The notes beneath the pieces were generated by a model. That model saw only the letters and a program-made list of their open reading frames with translations. It was not told the DNA's origin and ran no database searches. From Helicobacter hepaticus ATCC 51449 (GTDB lineage Bacteria > Campylobacterota > Campylobacteria > Campylobacterales > Helicobacteraceae), in the NCBI RefSeq assembly GCF_000007905.1, contig NC_004917.1, forward strand, positions 1,054,001 to 1,118,000: a stretch of DNA of 64,000 bases, in the 5' to 3' direction. Shown here piece after piece: positions 26,619 through 36,632 of this stretch. Within the stretch, counting starts at the first letter, position 1. Every line of letters starts with the position of its first letter. The translations under genes were made by a program, and so were the position numbers.

Positions 26619-27989
26619 TTAAACGCTATCTAAACTTTGCTGAATTTTGCTTTTCATATCTTCAATAATATTACGCGTTGTAGAATTTTCAGCGATTTCT
26701 TTTTTAATAGCTTTGAGCGCTTTACTTACCGAACTGTGATCTTTCATACCCAACTCTTTGGCAATTATGTTCATAGAGTTAATCATTAAAGAGTGTGCAA
26801 GATAAATAACTGCACGGCGTGCGAATGTAACCTTTCTATTGCGTTCTTTGGAGACAATTTCACTAGGTTTTATATTAAGCTCTTTACTGACAACTTTAAT
26901 AATATTATCAAGAGTAATACCCTCAAGCTTTTCAATTTGATAGTTTTTAAGCACATTTTTGGCAATTTTTAGACTACTGCTCTCTGGAGAAAGATTAATA
27001 TGAGCATTAATAGTAGAAAGAATCCCCTCAATCTGACGAATATTGCCATAAATATTTGAAGCAATATAGTCAATGACTTCATTTTCAAGCACAATACGAT
27101 TAACTTCACATTTAGATTTAATAATGGCAATTTTGGTTTCAAGCTCTGGATTAGTAATTTCTGCCATAGCTCCCCACTCAAAACGCGTGCGCAATCTCTC
27201 CTCTAGTCCCTTAATCTCTTTTGGCGGCTTATCACTTGTCATTACAATTTGTTTTTGACTATTGTGCAAGGTATTAAAAGTATGAAGAAGCTCTTCTTGT
27301 ATTCCTTCTTTGCCACCAAAAAACTGCACATCATCAATGAGCAAATAATCACACTTGCGATATTTATCCCGAAAACTATCCATTGTCTTGCGTTTGATTT
27401 TATCCATATAGTCATTAAGAAAATCCTCTGAAGTTACATAAAGCACATTTTTGTTTTTCTCTTTGACATCATTACCTATGGCATTAAGCAAATGTGTCTT
27501 CCCAAGACCTGACTTACCATAAAGTAATACAGGATTATAGGCACTTGCTTGCTGTTGCAAAACAAGTTTTGCTATCGTATAGGCATATTCATTAGATTTT
27601 CCCACAACAAAATTTTCAAAAGTGTAAAAAGGATTAAGAGATAAACCATTTGTATTAAAATAAAGCATACTTTTATTGTTTTTTAAACTTTTCACATTCT
27701 CTTTTTTTTCTTTTACTTTTATGTGAATTTCTGGACGCACACCATTATTGCTTTCCTCTTCAAATGCATCAATAATAGATTCTAGATGGTTACTTTTTAT
27801 CCAATTCGCTACAAAAATATTTGGCACATAAAAAACCTTCATATCTGTTCTGGAGGCATTTTCATCGTATTCCATAAGCGAAATATAAAATTGATATTCA
27901 AACTCGGATAGCTTACTTTTAAGTTTCTTTAATATATTATCAATATGCAATTTATTTCCTGATGTGAAATGAAGAATTTTTAATTTCAC
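26619..27989 (-). CDS. dnaA: Chromosomal replication initiator DnaA
   Basis: This 456-residue protein has all four DnaA domains: an N-terminal DnaB/HobA-binding domain (1-90), a linker, the AAA+ core with Walker A LLYGKSGLGKTHLL and Walker B CDYLLIDDVQFF, and the C-terminal DNA-binding helix-turn-helix with the DnaA signature (GMKDHSSVSKALKAIKKE). It opens the origin for replication. A DnaA box lies just upstream. Unlike most bacteria, dnaN is not next to it but 13 kb away, as also seen in H. pylori. Confidence 0.97.
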   Translation of the reverse strand: MKLKILHFTSGNKLHIDNILKKLKSKLSEFEYQFYISLMEYDENASRTDMKVFYVPNIFVANWIKSNHLESIIDAFEEESNNGVRPEIHIKVKEKKENVKSLKNNKSMLYFNTNGLSLNPFYTFENFVVGKSNEYAYTIAKLVLQQQASAYNPVLLYGKSGLGKTHLLNAIGNDVKEKNKNVLYVTSEDFLNDYMDKIKRKTMDSFRDKYRKCDYLLIDDVQFFGGKEGIQEELLHTFNTLHNSQKQIVMTSDKPPKEIKGLEERLRTRFEWGAMAEITNPELETKIAIIKSKCEVNRIVLENEVIDYIASNIYGNIRQIEGILSTINAHINLSPESSSLKIAKNVLKNYQIEKLEGITLDNIIKVVSKELNIKPSEIVSKERNRKVTFARRAVIYLAHSLMINSMNIIAKELGMKDHSSVSKALKAIKKEIAENSTTRNIIEDMKSKIQQSLDSV

Positions 27990-28088
27990 TATGTGAATAA
28001 AATGTGAAAAAACAAAAATCCTTTTGATTTTTTAATTAAAATTTGGAAGTGAAATTATAATGAAAAAAACTTTTAATTTGGATTAAAT
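27963..28088. other. Candidate oriC / DnaA-box region between dnaA and ruvC
   Basis: This short AT-rich interval and the first dnaA codons hold TGTGAATAA (27992-28000, the complement of TTATTCACA, close to the Helicobacter box), TGTGAAAAA (28003-28011) and TGTGAAATG (27963-27971), all in one orientation. An AT-rich stretch follows (28021-28085). It is at least a dnaA autoregulatory site and could be part of a bipartite origin. Confidence 0.45.
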
Positions 28089-28646
28089 TTGCATATCTTA
28101 GGTATAGACCCCGGAAGTAGAAATTGCGGTTATGCAATTATCAATTATGCACCTCACGTTAATTCACTTAAACTCATTGAAGCAGGTATTATTAAAATCA
28201 AAGAGCGTGATTTACAAACCCAAATTATGGAATTTGTAGAAGGCATTGATTTGGTAATTAAAAATATTCATATTGATGAGGTGGCTATTGAAGATATATT
28301 TTTTGCTTACAACCCTCAAAGTGTCATCAAACTTGCTCAATTTCGTGGGGCATTGAGCTTAAAAATTCTCCAAGAGATTGGAAATTTTTCTGAATACACA
28401 CCCTTACAGGTCAAAAAAGCAATCACAGGAAATGGTAAGGCAGACAAAACCCAAGTTGCATTTATGGTAAAGCGCATTTTAGGGCTTAAGGGTGAAATAA
28501 AACCTCTTGATATTACAGATGCTATTGCCATTGCCATTACACATTCTCAACGTATCAAAACAAACGATGTTCATTCTACACCTAATCTTCAACGTGCAAT
28601 GCCTTTAAAATCTCTTTCTGCAAACCCTTCTAAAGGCTGTATATGA
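28089..28646 (+). CDS. ruvC: Holliday junction endonuclease RuvC
   Basis: The 185-residue resolvase cuts Holliday junctions moved by RuvAB. It starts at a TTG codon and shows the catalytic pattern: Asp in [17 protein letters not shown], Glu in [10 protein letters not shown], and the C-terminal acidic pair in [13 protein letters not shown]. The ribosome site is weak and the TTG start suggests low expression. Its TGA overlaps the ATG of the next gene by 4 bases, which joins it to the transport cluster. Confidence 0.93.
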   Translation: MHILGIDPGSRNCGYAIINYAPHVNSLKLIEAGIIKIKERDLQTQIMEFVEGIDLVIKNIHIDEVAIEDIFFAYNPQSVIKLAQFRGALSLKILQEIGNFSEYTPLQVKKAITGNGKADKTQVAFMVKRILGLKGEIKPLDITDAIAIAITHSQRIKTNDVHSTPNLQRAMPLKSLSANPSKGCI

Positions 28647-30046
28647 AACAAAAAACATATACATTTTTTGATTCTCAAACACATATCTCTTATGCTTTTG
28701 AAGACAATGCTCTCACACCTTGTAAAAAGCCTCCAAAAAAATATGATATCCTTTCATTTTCTGCCACACATCTTATTCATATTGCTATTGAAATAAATAA
28801 ATCTGACCTTCAATCCCCACAACTTTCTTCCTTCCTTTTTGGCTATGCTTATGAAAAATCTATCCTTAATACTTCTGTGCATACTTATGAATTATATTTT
28901 ATTCCTCGCGCACATCTTTTTGATGAACAAAAGTGCGTATGTGAAAGCTTTTTCTTTGATAAAAACGCCATAAAGAGCTTGCCCCCATCTCGGATTTTGA
29001 CTTGCGATATATTCTTGCCTTTTAGCTTTTCTACTCTTGCCTCTAACACACATAACTTTGTAGTATGGGCGCAATCATATTTATGCTACTTTGAAAATGC
29101 TACACTTAAAGAAATTTGTCGTTTAAAATACAAATCCCAATCCTCATATACGCCACTTACTTTAGAATCTGCCACGCAATCCACACTTTCGCAAGATTCT
29201 CACAACAACGTGCAGCTTTTTGTTGAGATTGCCTCACACATCTCTTATTTGCAAGAAGCTCATAATCAACGTCTTGAATGTATTTATGCCGCTACATCTT
29301 TGGAAAATTTGCCTCATAATGATATGCCTTATTCTATCTTGCCTCTAAGCGAACTCTCTCCACAAACAAAAGGGCTTGATTATGCTACACTGAAAGCAAT
29401 TTTAGCTTTTGAATATGTTACTATTTATGATAATTTGCTTTCTCAAGGCTTGTCGCACACTTTACCTCATTTTGCTCTAAAGCCAAATGTGCGTAAAAAG
29501 CTTTATTATACTCTAGCCATATTACTTGGAATATTTATGCTCCTTATCCCTTTGCTTTTTATGCTGCATAATCGCCATTTAGAATCTGCCATCGCTCAAC
29601 TAAACGCACAAAGCGAAGCCCTTTTTGCTCCCAAAGAAAACACAAAAGAATACATTCAAGCCACACATACCTTAGAACATCTCCTTGCCCAGCAAAATGA
29701 CTTTATAGCAGATATGAATACTCTATCTCTTTGGCAACAAAGTTATAATCAACGTTATGCCTTTATTAGAGATATTTTTGCTCAATGCGATAAAGAACAT
29801 ATTAAACTTGAAAATATGGAATTTACTTTTACTCCACAAGTATTTATAGCCTCCCTCACAGCAAGTTCTTCTTCTCAAATTCATCTCTCTGCCCTTCTTG
29901 CCCAACTTAATACAAAATCTCAACAACGCGCTTTTTTACATACTTCTTCGCCCTCAATCTTAGATTCTCAAAAAGCACAAAATGAACAAGAATTAGTATC
30001 GCCGCGTTTTTATTCGCATATCTTGGTAATTTATTATGCGATTTAA
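28643..30046 (+). CDS. MshI/PilN/GspL-like bitopic membrane protein
   Basis: This 467-residue protein has a large cytoplasmic N-terminal part (1-285), one membrane helix at about 289-312 ([20 protein letters not shown]) and a periplasmic coiled coil and ferredoxin-like tail. This layout, first in an order followed by PilO-like, PilP/MshK-like, secretin, ATPase and platform genes, is that of inner-membrane assembly proteins of type IV pilus and type II secretion systems. Sequence similarity itself is weak, so the call depends on architecture and position. Confidence 0.55.
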   Translation: MKQKTYTFFDSQTHISYAFEDNALTPCKKPPKKYDILSFSATHLIHIAIEINKSDLQSPQLSSFLFGYAYEKSILNTSVHTYELYFIPRAHLFDEQKCVCESFFFDKNAIKSLPPSRILTCDIFLPFSFSTLASNTHNFVVWAQSYLCYFENATLKEICRLKYKSQSSYTPLTLESATQSTLSQDSHNNVQLFVEIASHISYLQEAHNQRLECIYAATSLENLPHNDMPYSILPLSELSPQTKGLDYATLKAILAFEYVTIYDNLLSQGLSHTLPHFALKPNVRKKLYYTLAILLGIFMLLIPLLFMLHNRHLESAIAQLNAQSEALFAPKENTKEYIQATHTLEHLLAQQNDFIADMNTLSLWQQSYNQRYAFIRDIFAQCDKEHIKLENMEFTFTPQVFIASLTASSSSQIHLSALLAQLNTKSQQRAFLHTSSPSILDSQKAQNEQELVSPRFYSHILVIYYAI

Positions 30047-30674
30047 TATATTTTTGCCTCTTTATAATTCCTATCAAGCCATACAAAAAGCTTTTGAGCA
30101 TTTCCTCGCCACCAAAACCACAAGGGAAAAATATTTCCTCGCTGCCACCATAGTTTTATGTGTGTGTTTTATTGTAATTGATTTTATTTATTTGCCTTTA
30201 TTGGAAAAGTATAGTGCTCTTTCACGCCTTCATACACATACGCTTAAAGAGTTTGCCCTTTCTTCAGATTCTATTCAAAATGCTACATCTGCACATTTAG
30301 AGCAAAGCCAAAATATACAAGAAAAACTCCGTATTACACAAGAAAATATTGCCCTCATACAAAGCTATCTTAAAGAAAACACAAAAGAACCTCACCTTAA
30401 CCCTTTTGCACTTATGTCTGAACTTATTAATTTTGCTAAAACACACCAACTCTCGCTCTCTTCGTTCTCTCCTCACGCCACTCTTGATGCACTAGGCATA
30501 GAGGGAATGGGCAGCTTTGAAGAAATTGTGGCACTGATTTATTTTATAGAATCCCATCGTTTTTTCAGTGTTGATACACTCTCGTTCAAACCTTTTAATG
30601 ATGCGCTCATTCACTTTAATATAATGGTTATAGACTATCGTTCCAAAAACCCTATTTATAGGGAATTATTATGA
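30036..30674 (+). CDS. MshJ/PilO/GspM-like membrane protein
   Basis: The 212-residue protein has one N-terminal membrane helix (about 35-55, YFLAATIVLCVCFIVIDFIY), a coiled coil (60-110) and a C-terminal alpha/beta domain of ferredoxin-like length. This is the PilO/GspM plan, a periplasmic partner of the preceding protein. It overlaps the previous gene by 11 bases and the next by 4, so translation is tightly coupled. Confidence 0.55.
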   Translation: MRFNIFLPLYNSYQAIQKAFEHFLATKTTREKYFLAATIVLCVCFIVIDFIYLPLLEKYSALSRLHTHTLKEFALSSDSIQNATSAHLEQSQNIQEKLRITQENIALIQSYLKENTKEPHLNPFALMSELINFAKTHQLSLSSFSPHATLDALGIEGMGSFEEIVALIYFIESHRFFSVDTLSFKPFNDALIHFNIMVIDYRSKNPIYRELL

Positions 30675-31057
30675 AAATATATGCTTTTTTGTTCGGTTTT
30701 TTTACTCTCACTCCTTTAAGTGTCTCTTCTTTAAATGCTCAAGGTGCGCATTCTAGCCCTGAACACATTCAATCATTTATAAAAGATTCTCAAAATTTCT
30801 CCAAATCTCCATCACAAGAGATTTTGCACACTCTTATTAATCCTTTTTGGCACGAAGATTCTCAATCTCAACAGCCCTTACACCTTAATGCTATTATTAA
30901 TGGCAAAGCCCTTATTAACGAACAATGGTTAAATGTGGGAGAATATATTGAAGGCTATCTCATTGTCAAAATAGAATCTCAATCTGTCATTTTGCAAAAA
31001 GCAAAAGCGCAATTTAACCTTGCAATAGGCGAAAAAATAACAAAAGGAAACCAATGA
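30671..31057 (+). CDS. MshK/PilP-like periplasmic protein
   Basis: The 128-residue protein has a signal peptide and a small beta domain (HLNAIINGKALINEQWLNVG, then YIEGYLIVKIESQSVILQ). The INGK-xx-NG-xx-V pattern is typical of MshK/GspC-HR/PilP domains that contact the secretin. Its stop overlaps the secretin gene start by 4 bases. Confidence 0.6.
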   Translation: MKIYAFLFGFFTLTPLSVSSLNAQGAHSSPEHIQSFIKDSQNFSKSPSQEILHTLINPFWHEDSQSQQPLHLNAIINGKALINEQWLNVGEYIEGYLIVKIESQSVILQKAKAQFNLAIGEKITKGNQ

Positions 31058-32655
31058 AAAGGCAAAATGCGCTTTTTATCTTATGTGTTTATCTCGTCCC
31101 ACTTATTGATTTTGCGTGTGATATACCCATTAATATTCGTTCAGGCAGTAACGCCCCTTTAAGTAAAATCATTGAAGAAATTGCTACACAATGCCACCTT
31201 AACGTCATATATCTCCAAGAAAATACCAAAACTATGCTTGATAACAAAAAAACATCTATTCATATTGCAAACAAATCTCTTAAAAATGTCCTTGATAGTC
31301 TTATTATAGGCAATGATTTTCACTACACCCTGCAAAAAGACACGCTTAAAATTGGTTTTTTACTCACTAAAACCTTTGAAATTAGCTATATCGCTACTAC
31401 TCGCGTAGGTTCAAGCAATACCGATATTGTATTCTCACAAGATAACCAAGTTCAATCTCTTTACAATACTACAAACTCTGCGCCTCTTGCATTTTCAAAT
31501 TTTGAAATGCAATCCCAAGCGCATAAAATGGCAATGGACAAAGCCACCTCAAGCAATCCCAACATTGGCAAAAGTGGCACAAAAATTTATAGTATTGATG
31601 AAATTGATTTTTGGGGCGAGTTGCAAAATGAAATCGCAGGTGTAGCTTATGCTCCCGGTGATATATATCAGCCACAAATGTCGGAATTAAAAGGAAAAAA
31701 CAAAGATATTATCATCAATAAAGCTGCTGGTTTGCTTACTATTACGGCTTCTCCATTACAAATAAAACGAGTTGAGCGATATATAGCGCAGCTTAATGAC
31801 AAGATTCAAAAACAAGTGCTTATTGATGTACATATTCTTAATGTTCAACACACAGATAACCAAACTTATGGTATTGATTGGAATGAGTTTTATAAACTTG
31901 GCAATATTATGACACTTCCCGCAGAGCATCAAAATACAAGTAGCGGAAGCATAGATTCTAGTGGAGGCAGATTTGCGATTAATATATTTTCACAAGGCGT
32001 AAATATTAATCGTATTGTAGAGTTTTTGCAAACCTATGGCAAAGTCCAATCTATCTCTAACCCAAAAGTCCTTACCCTCAATAATCAACCTGCCATTATT
32101 AGCGTAGGAAGTGTGCTTCGTTATTCACAAAACACCACTTATCAAACTACTACACAAGGCACTTCGGTGCAAAATAACTCTCAAGCCTTTCCCTCTGTCT
32201 TTGCTGGAATTCTCCTTGATGTAACACCAAGTATTAAAGATGGCAAGATTATTCTTAAAATCAACCCTTCCATTACGAAAACAAAAGATATTTCTATTGA
32301 GAATCAAACAATTGCTCTAAATGCACCACCTAATCTTTCCACCAAACAACTTTCCTCACTTGTGCAGCTTAAAGATGGTGAGCAAATCGTGCTTGGTGGC
32401 TTAATTGATAAAACAGAAGGACAAACTACTCGTAAAATTCCTATTCTTGGGGATATTCCTTTTGTCAAATATTTCTTTAGCTATAAGCAAAATATCAAAG
32501 AAACTCAAGAAATGGTTATTATCATAGCACCCCATATCGTGCGATTAGATGCTAACGAAACTGCCGCTAGTCCAAAAGCAGAGCATATTCAAAAGATGAA
32601 TCTTATAGATAATAAAGACATACAAGATTCTCAAAATGCACCAAAGGAACAATGA
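31054..32655 (+). CDS. Secretin (GspD/MshL/PilQ family)
   Basis: The 533-residue outer-membrane pore protein has a signal peptide (1-21), an N-terminal STN-like domain (SRIIEEIATQCHLNVIY region, about 30-100), a linker, an N1/KH-like domain (about 215-260) and the C-terminal secretin domain (about 265-500), with VQSISNPKVLTLNNQPA and LKDGEQIVLGGLIDK. It would form the exit channel of the system. In C. jejuni the matching secretin is CtsD, required for DNA uptake. Confidence 0.85.
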   Translation: MKRQNALFILCVYLVPLIDFACDIPINIRSGSNAPLSKIIEEIATQCHLNVIYLQENTKTMLDNKKTSIHIANKSLKNVLDSLIIGNDFHYTLQKDTLKIGFLLTKTFEISYIATTRVGSSNTDIVFSQDNQVQSLYNTTNSAPLAFSNFEMQSQAHKMAMDKATSSNPNIGKSGTKIYSIDEIDFWGELQNEIAGVAYAPGDIYQPQMSELKGKNKDIIINKAAGLLTITASPLQIKRVERYIAQLNDKIQKQVLIDVHILNVQHTDNQTYGIDWNEFYKLGNIMTLPAEHQNTSSGSIDSSGGRFAINIFSQGVNINRIVEFLQTYGKVQSISNPKVLTLNNQPAIISVGSVLRYSQNTTYQTTTQGTSVQNNSQAFPSVFAGILLDVTPSIKDGKIILKINPSITKTKDISIENQTIALNAPPNLSTKQLSSLVQLKDGEQIVLGGLIDKTEGQTTRKIPILGDIPFVKYFFSYKQNIKETQEMVIIIAPHIVRLDANETAASPKAEHIQKMNLIDNKDIQDSQNAPKEQ

Positions 32656-34223
32656 TGCAGCCCAAAGTATATGCTCAATTCTCGCCTGTGAATCTCCTTG
32701 AACATACGCTTTGTTCTTGGTGTTTAAATGCCCTTGAATATAAATTTATCCTCAAACACCAATGTTTAATTTTCTTCGCAGATTCTCAAAATTTACACAT
32801 TGCACTCAAAAATATACAAGCACCACTTGAGCTTATACGAGCTCATATTTCACATCTTTATCCCCAATTAGATATACAATTTTTCTCTGCCACAAATGAA
32901 GCTTTTGATATACAAGCACGTCATATACGTATTTTTCAACATTTCTGCATACTCAAAAATGCACTCTTAGCTCAACACCAAACTCCACAAAATGCAGATG
33001 AAAATCAAGATATAATCGTGGTGCAGCTCCTTGATTTTATCTTACAAACTTGCATTGAAGAGGGTGCAAGCGATATACATTTTGAATGTCAAAGCACTAT
33101 TCAAGATTCTCCGCCATATGAACATACACAAGATAAACAAAAAGCAAAAGTGCGAATACGCGTAGATGGTATGCTAAGAGAACGCTTTAGCCTAGAATCA
33201 AATGTTTTTGAGGCTCTTAGTTCACGACTAAAACTTGAATGTGAGCTTGATATTACCCAAATACGACGAAGTCAAGATGGACGCTTTAGCCGTGAATTTG
33301 GGACACAAGCTTATGATTTTCGACTCTCTTTTCTTCCTGCTTTTGGTGGAGAATCTATTGTTATTAGAATCCTTAACAAAAATACACAAACAATCACTCT
33401 TCAATCACTTGGCTTTAATTCTACACATTTAGATATGATTAGGCGCAATATTATCGCCCCTTATGGCATTATTTTACTTACAGGACCTACAGGAAGTGGT
33501 AAATCTACTACACTTTATGCCATATTAGAGTCTATAAAATCTCCAACTAAAAAAATCATCACTCTTGAAGACCCTATTGAATATCAAATGCAACTCGTAA
33601 CCCAAGTAATCGTTAATGAAAAACATAACTTCGGTTTTGCAAAAGCTCTAAGAGCATTATTGCGACACGACCCTGATGTATTAATGGTAGGAGAAATACG
33701 TGATGAAGAAAGCCTTGAAATTGCACTAAGAGCCTCACTAACTGGACATTTGGTGCTTTCAACGCTTCACGCTAATGATTCTTTAAGTGTAATAGAACGC
33801 CTGCTTGATATGGGAGCAGAGAATTACTTGCTTGCTTCGAGCCTTCATTTAATCATTTCTCAAAGACTTGTAAGAAAACTATGTCCATATTGTAAAATTC
33901 CGCTTTCCCCACAAGATATGAAACAAAAGCTTATAAAATATAACCTACAACATTTTGAAGATAAAATAAAAGATAGTGTGTTTTTTGCTCCTCGTGGCTG
34001 TGGATATTGTAATATGCAGGGATTTAGTGGGCGTGCGCTTATTGCAGAATGCCTTGAAAACTCTGATATACTCCGCACCTATATCAAATCGCCCCATAAC
34101 AAAACCCAAATTCTACAATCTCTCCGAGAAAAAGGGTTTGAAAGTATGTTCGAAAATGGATTTAAGATTGCAAGCGAAGGTTTAAGTTCTTTTGAAGAAG
34201 TATATAGGGTGTGCAAAATATGA
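32652..34223 (+). CDS. Type II secretion / pilus assembly ATPase (GspE/PilB/MshE family)
   Basis: This 523-residue ATPase has Walker A GPTGSGKS (278-285), a Walker B and Asp box (HDPDVLMVGEIRDEESLEIA), the His-box (TGHLVLSTLHAND) and a tetracysteine zinc site (LCPYC and GCGYC, about 414-455) typical of GspE and PilB. An N-terminal domain without the usual N1E fold precedes it. It powers assembly or retraction. The C. jejuni counterpart is CtsE. Confidence 0.9.
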   Translation: MMQPKVYAQFSPVNLLEHTLCSWCLNALEYKFILKHQCLIFFADSQNLHIALKNIQAPLELIRAHISHLYPQLDIQFFSATNEAFDIQARHIRIFQHFCILKNALLAQHQTPQNADENQDIIVVQLLDFILQTCIEEGASDIHFECQSTIQDSPPYEHTQDKQKAKVRIRVDGMLRERFSLESNVFEALSSRLKLECELDITQIRRSQDGRFSREFGTQAYDFRLSFLPAFGGESIVIRILNKNTQTITLQSLGFNSTHLDMIRRNIIAPYGIILLTGPTGSGKSTTLYAILESIKSPTKKIITLEDPIEYQMQLVTQVIVNEKHNFGFAKALRALLRHDPDVLMVGEIRDEESLEIALRASLTGHLVLSTLHANDSLSVIERLLDMGAENYLLASSLHLIISQRLVRKLCPYCKIPLSPQDMKQKLIKYNLQHFEDKIKDSVFFAPRGCGYCNMQGFSGRALIAECLENSDILRTYIKSPHNKTQILQSLREKGFESMFENGFKIASEGLSSFEEVYRVCKI

Positions 34224-35455
34224 AAAAACTGCCACAAAAATACCTTATTAAAGGCATTAAAGATAACCAACACATTCAAATAACACTCTTTGCAACCTCG
34301 TATGAGAATGCTAAGGAGCTAAGTTTGCATAAGCATAATATTTATCCTATTGAAATTAAAGCCTTAAGTGGCTTTGAATTTTTACACCTACAAATGCTAC
34401 AACTTGATAGCAAAATCACAAAACAGGATATAAGTGCACTTTTTTTGCAAATTTCCATTATGCTTTGTGCCTCATTGCCAATCCTTGAGGTCATTCAAGT
34501 ATGTGCTAAAAATACCAAAAAAATAGCCCTAAAACGAATTTTACTTGAAATTGCTTATCGTTTGAATCTTGGACAAAAGCTTTCTGTCGCATTTAAAGAA
34601 CATAAACATATTTTTGGCGATATGACTTGGAGTATGCTAGCACTTGGAGAAAAGAGCGGGGAGCTTGGTGAAATTTTTAAAATGCTAAGTGCGCATCTTG
34701 CAAGGGAACACAAAAACAAAAGTAAAGTTAAGCGCGCACTTTTTTATCCTTTGCTTGTGCTTATAAGCATTATTGGTGCATTTGTGGGTATTGTAATGTT
34801 TGTGCTACCTGAATTTTTGGTAATGTTTGAAGAATTAAGTGTGAATCTACCTATTTATACGCGGATTCTCATTTATATGCAATCTTTTTTTGAGCATTTT
34901 GGACTTATTTTTATTCTTGGGCTTCTCTTTATGACTTTTGGGTTGCAAAAATTATATAAACACTCTTTAGACTTTAAGCATAAAATCCATACTTTAATCT
35001 TGCACTTACCCTTTGTAGGCGAAATTATAAAGCTTAATTTTTTCTACCAATACACTTTCACGCTCTTTTTACAGCTCAAATCTGCCACACCTCTTGACTT
35101 AGCTCTTTCCCTTAGCAATAATGCACTAAGTAATCTCGCACTCAAAGCACAATTTAACAAAGTGCTTGAATATGTCAAAAATGGCAAAAGCCTCTCTTTA
35201 GCGCTTATACAAGAAGAAATGCTTGATGAAATTTCTTTGGCTCTTCTTGCTGCTGGAGAACAAAGTGGCAAACTTCCTGAAATGCTTGAAGTATGCGCTA
35301 AACGATTTGAGGAAATTGCCCAAGAAAAAATAGATTTTCTCATTTCACTTATTGAGCCAATTTTGAGCCTTTGTATGGGTATGCTACTTTTATTTCTAGC
35401 TTTGGGCGTATTTGTGCCTATGTGGGATATGAGTGCGCACGCTATGAGTGCTTAA
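34211..35455 (+). CDS. Inner-membrane platform protein (GspF/PilC/MshG family)
   Basis: The 414-residue protein has the two homologous GspF cytoplasmic domains (about 85-200 and 290-400) and three membrane segments (about 175-205, 225-245 and 378-405). Motifs include ALGEKSGELGEIF and the repeat LAAGEQSGKLPEML. It is the rotor-like platform at the ATPase. It overlaps the ATPase gene by 13 bases. No pilin or pseudopilin gene follows. Confidence 0.88.
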   Translation: MQNMKKLPQKYLIKGIKDNQHIQITLFATSYENAKELSLHKHNIYPIEIKALSGFEFLHLQMLQLDSKITKQDISALFLQISIMLCASLPILEVIQVCAKNTKKIALKRILLEIAYRLNLGQKLSVAFKEHKHIFGDMTWSMLALGEKSGELGEIFKMLSAHLAREHKNKSKVKRALFYPLLVLISIIGAFVGIVMFVLPEFLVMFEELSVNLPIYTRILIYMQSFFEHFGLIFILGLLFMTFGLQKLYKHSLDFKHKIHTLILHLPFVGEIIKLNFFYQYTFTLFLQLKSATPLDLALSLSNNALSNLALKAQFNKVLEYVKNGKSLSLALIQEEMLDEISLALLAAGEQSGKLPEMLEVCAKRFEEIAQEKIDFLISLIEPILSLCMGMLLLFLALGVFVPMWDMSAHAMSA

Positions 35456-36548
35456 TAAGGGACTTAATGTGAGGCAAAATCGTGCTAAAATCTGCACCAT
35501 TTGGCGCAAACAAATCATCTCTTTTGGACTTAGGACTTAAAGAACAAAGTATCTCATCTAAAAATTTCATTACCTCCTCCACACTCTTAGCGTGGCGCAT
35601 AAGATTGTGCTCAAGCAAGAATCTATCGTGAAATAGCAAAAGTGAGCGCGTTGAAATCACAGGTATACCCAAATAACAAGCTTCAAGATTCATCGTCCCT
35701 CCACCTCCAAGAAGCACATCTATAAAAGGATAAAATGCTTTGGGTTCAAACTTTTGCGTGAGAATCTTCACATATTTTTCCTTGCCAAAAAGAGATTCTA
35801 ATTCCTGCTCTCCATAGCGAGGCATTATGAGTATATTCGCCTTTCCACTTTGCGCTAAGTGTGCAATACTCTGATAAATAATCGGTAGCTTTTGCTTCAC
35901 ATAATGTGCTTTGTATTCTTCTTCACGCACAAGAATAATGGGCAAATTCTCATATAATCCCAAATGAGAGCAAAAATCTGCTTTTTGTTTGCAATTTGGT
36001 GAAAATGAGAGCGGCACATCTTGTAGCCACACTGCTACATCAATAAAATTATAAGAAATAACTTGACTAGGTTGTAAGCCTAAACTTGTATAACAAATTT
36101 GGGGCACGACAAAAGGGTGAAAAACAAGTGTGGAAAGTGGCAAGGTAAGCCTTGATAAAATTGTTAAATCCTTAAGGCAGAAATGCTCTCCTGCCACAGG
36201 AGTATCAGCAAAATGCACCACAGGTATGCCTAAACCAAAAGCACATTGCACACCATCAACACTTGCGCCTGTAATGAAAATACTAGGTATCTCCCCAAGC
36301 TTATTAAAAAGCTTTAAAAAACCTTTTTGACGACTAAGCCTTGCTTCAAATTTGCCTAGTTTGCTCGCTCCACCATATCCACCAATGGCATAAGATTCTA
36401 TATTAAAAAGCTCTAAAAGCCTTGCGCACTCATCATAATCCTTGCTTTTGCGAGTGGTTACAATGACAGAATCTAATGCCTCAAGCTGTGGAATAAGTGA
36501 TTTAAAAAACAACACATATTTTGGGTCAATAATATCAAGCCAAATCAT
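35442..36548 (-). CDS. DUF354 family glycosyltransferase-like protein
   Basis: The 368-residue protein matches DUF354, a GT-B fold family related to UDP-GlcNAc 2-epimerase (for example DVLLGGGGTMNLEACYLGIP near residue 275). Members are linked to polysaccharide synthesis, but no substrate is known. It runs against the transport cluster and overlaps the last gene by 14 bases, with no room for a terminator. A divergent thyX gene lies upstream. Confidence 0.75.
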   Translation of the reverse strand: MIWLDIIDPKYVLFFKSLIPQLEALDSVIVTTRKSKDYDECARLLELFNIESYAIGGYGGASKLGKFEARLSRQKGFLKLFNKLGEIPSIFITGASVDGVQCAFGLGIPVVHFADTPVAGEHFCLKDLTILSRLTLPLSTLVFHPFVVPQICYTSLGLQPSQVISYNFIDVAVWLQDVPLSFSPNCKQKADFCSHLGLYENLPIILVREEEYKAHYVKQKLPIIYQSIAHLAQSGKANILIMPRYGEQELESLFGKEKYVKILTQKFEPKAFYPFIDVLLGGGGTMNLEACYLGIPVISTRSLLLFHDRFLLEHNLMRHAKSVEEVMKFLDEILCSLSPKSKRDDLFAPNGADFSTILPHIKSLIKHS

Positions 36549-36632
36549 TTATACCTCATTTATATTAAATTTTTTAAATTGCGTTAAGATTGTATTCAAG
36601 CAAACCTCACAATATCCTAAAAGGAATCCCTA

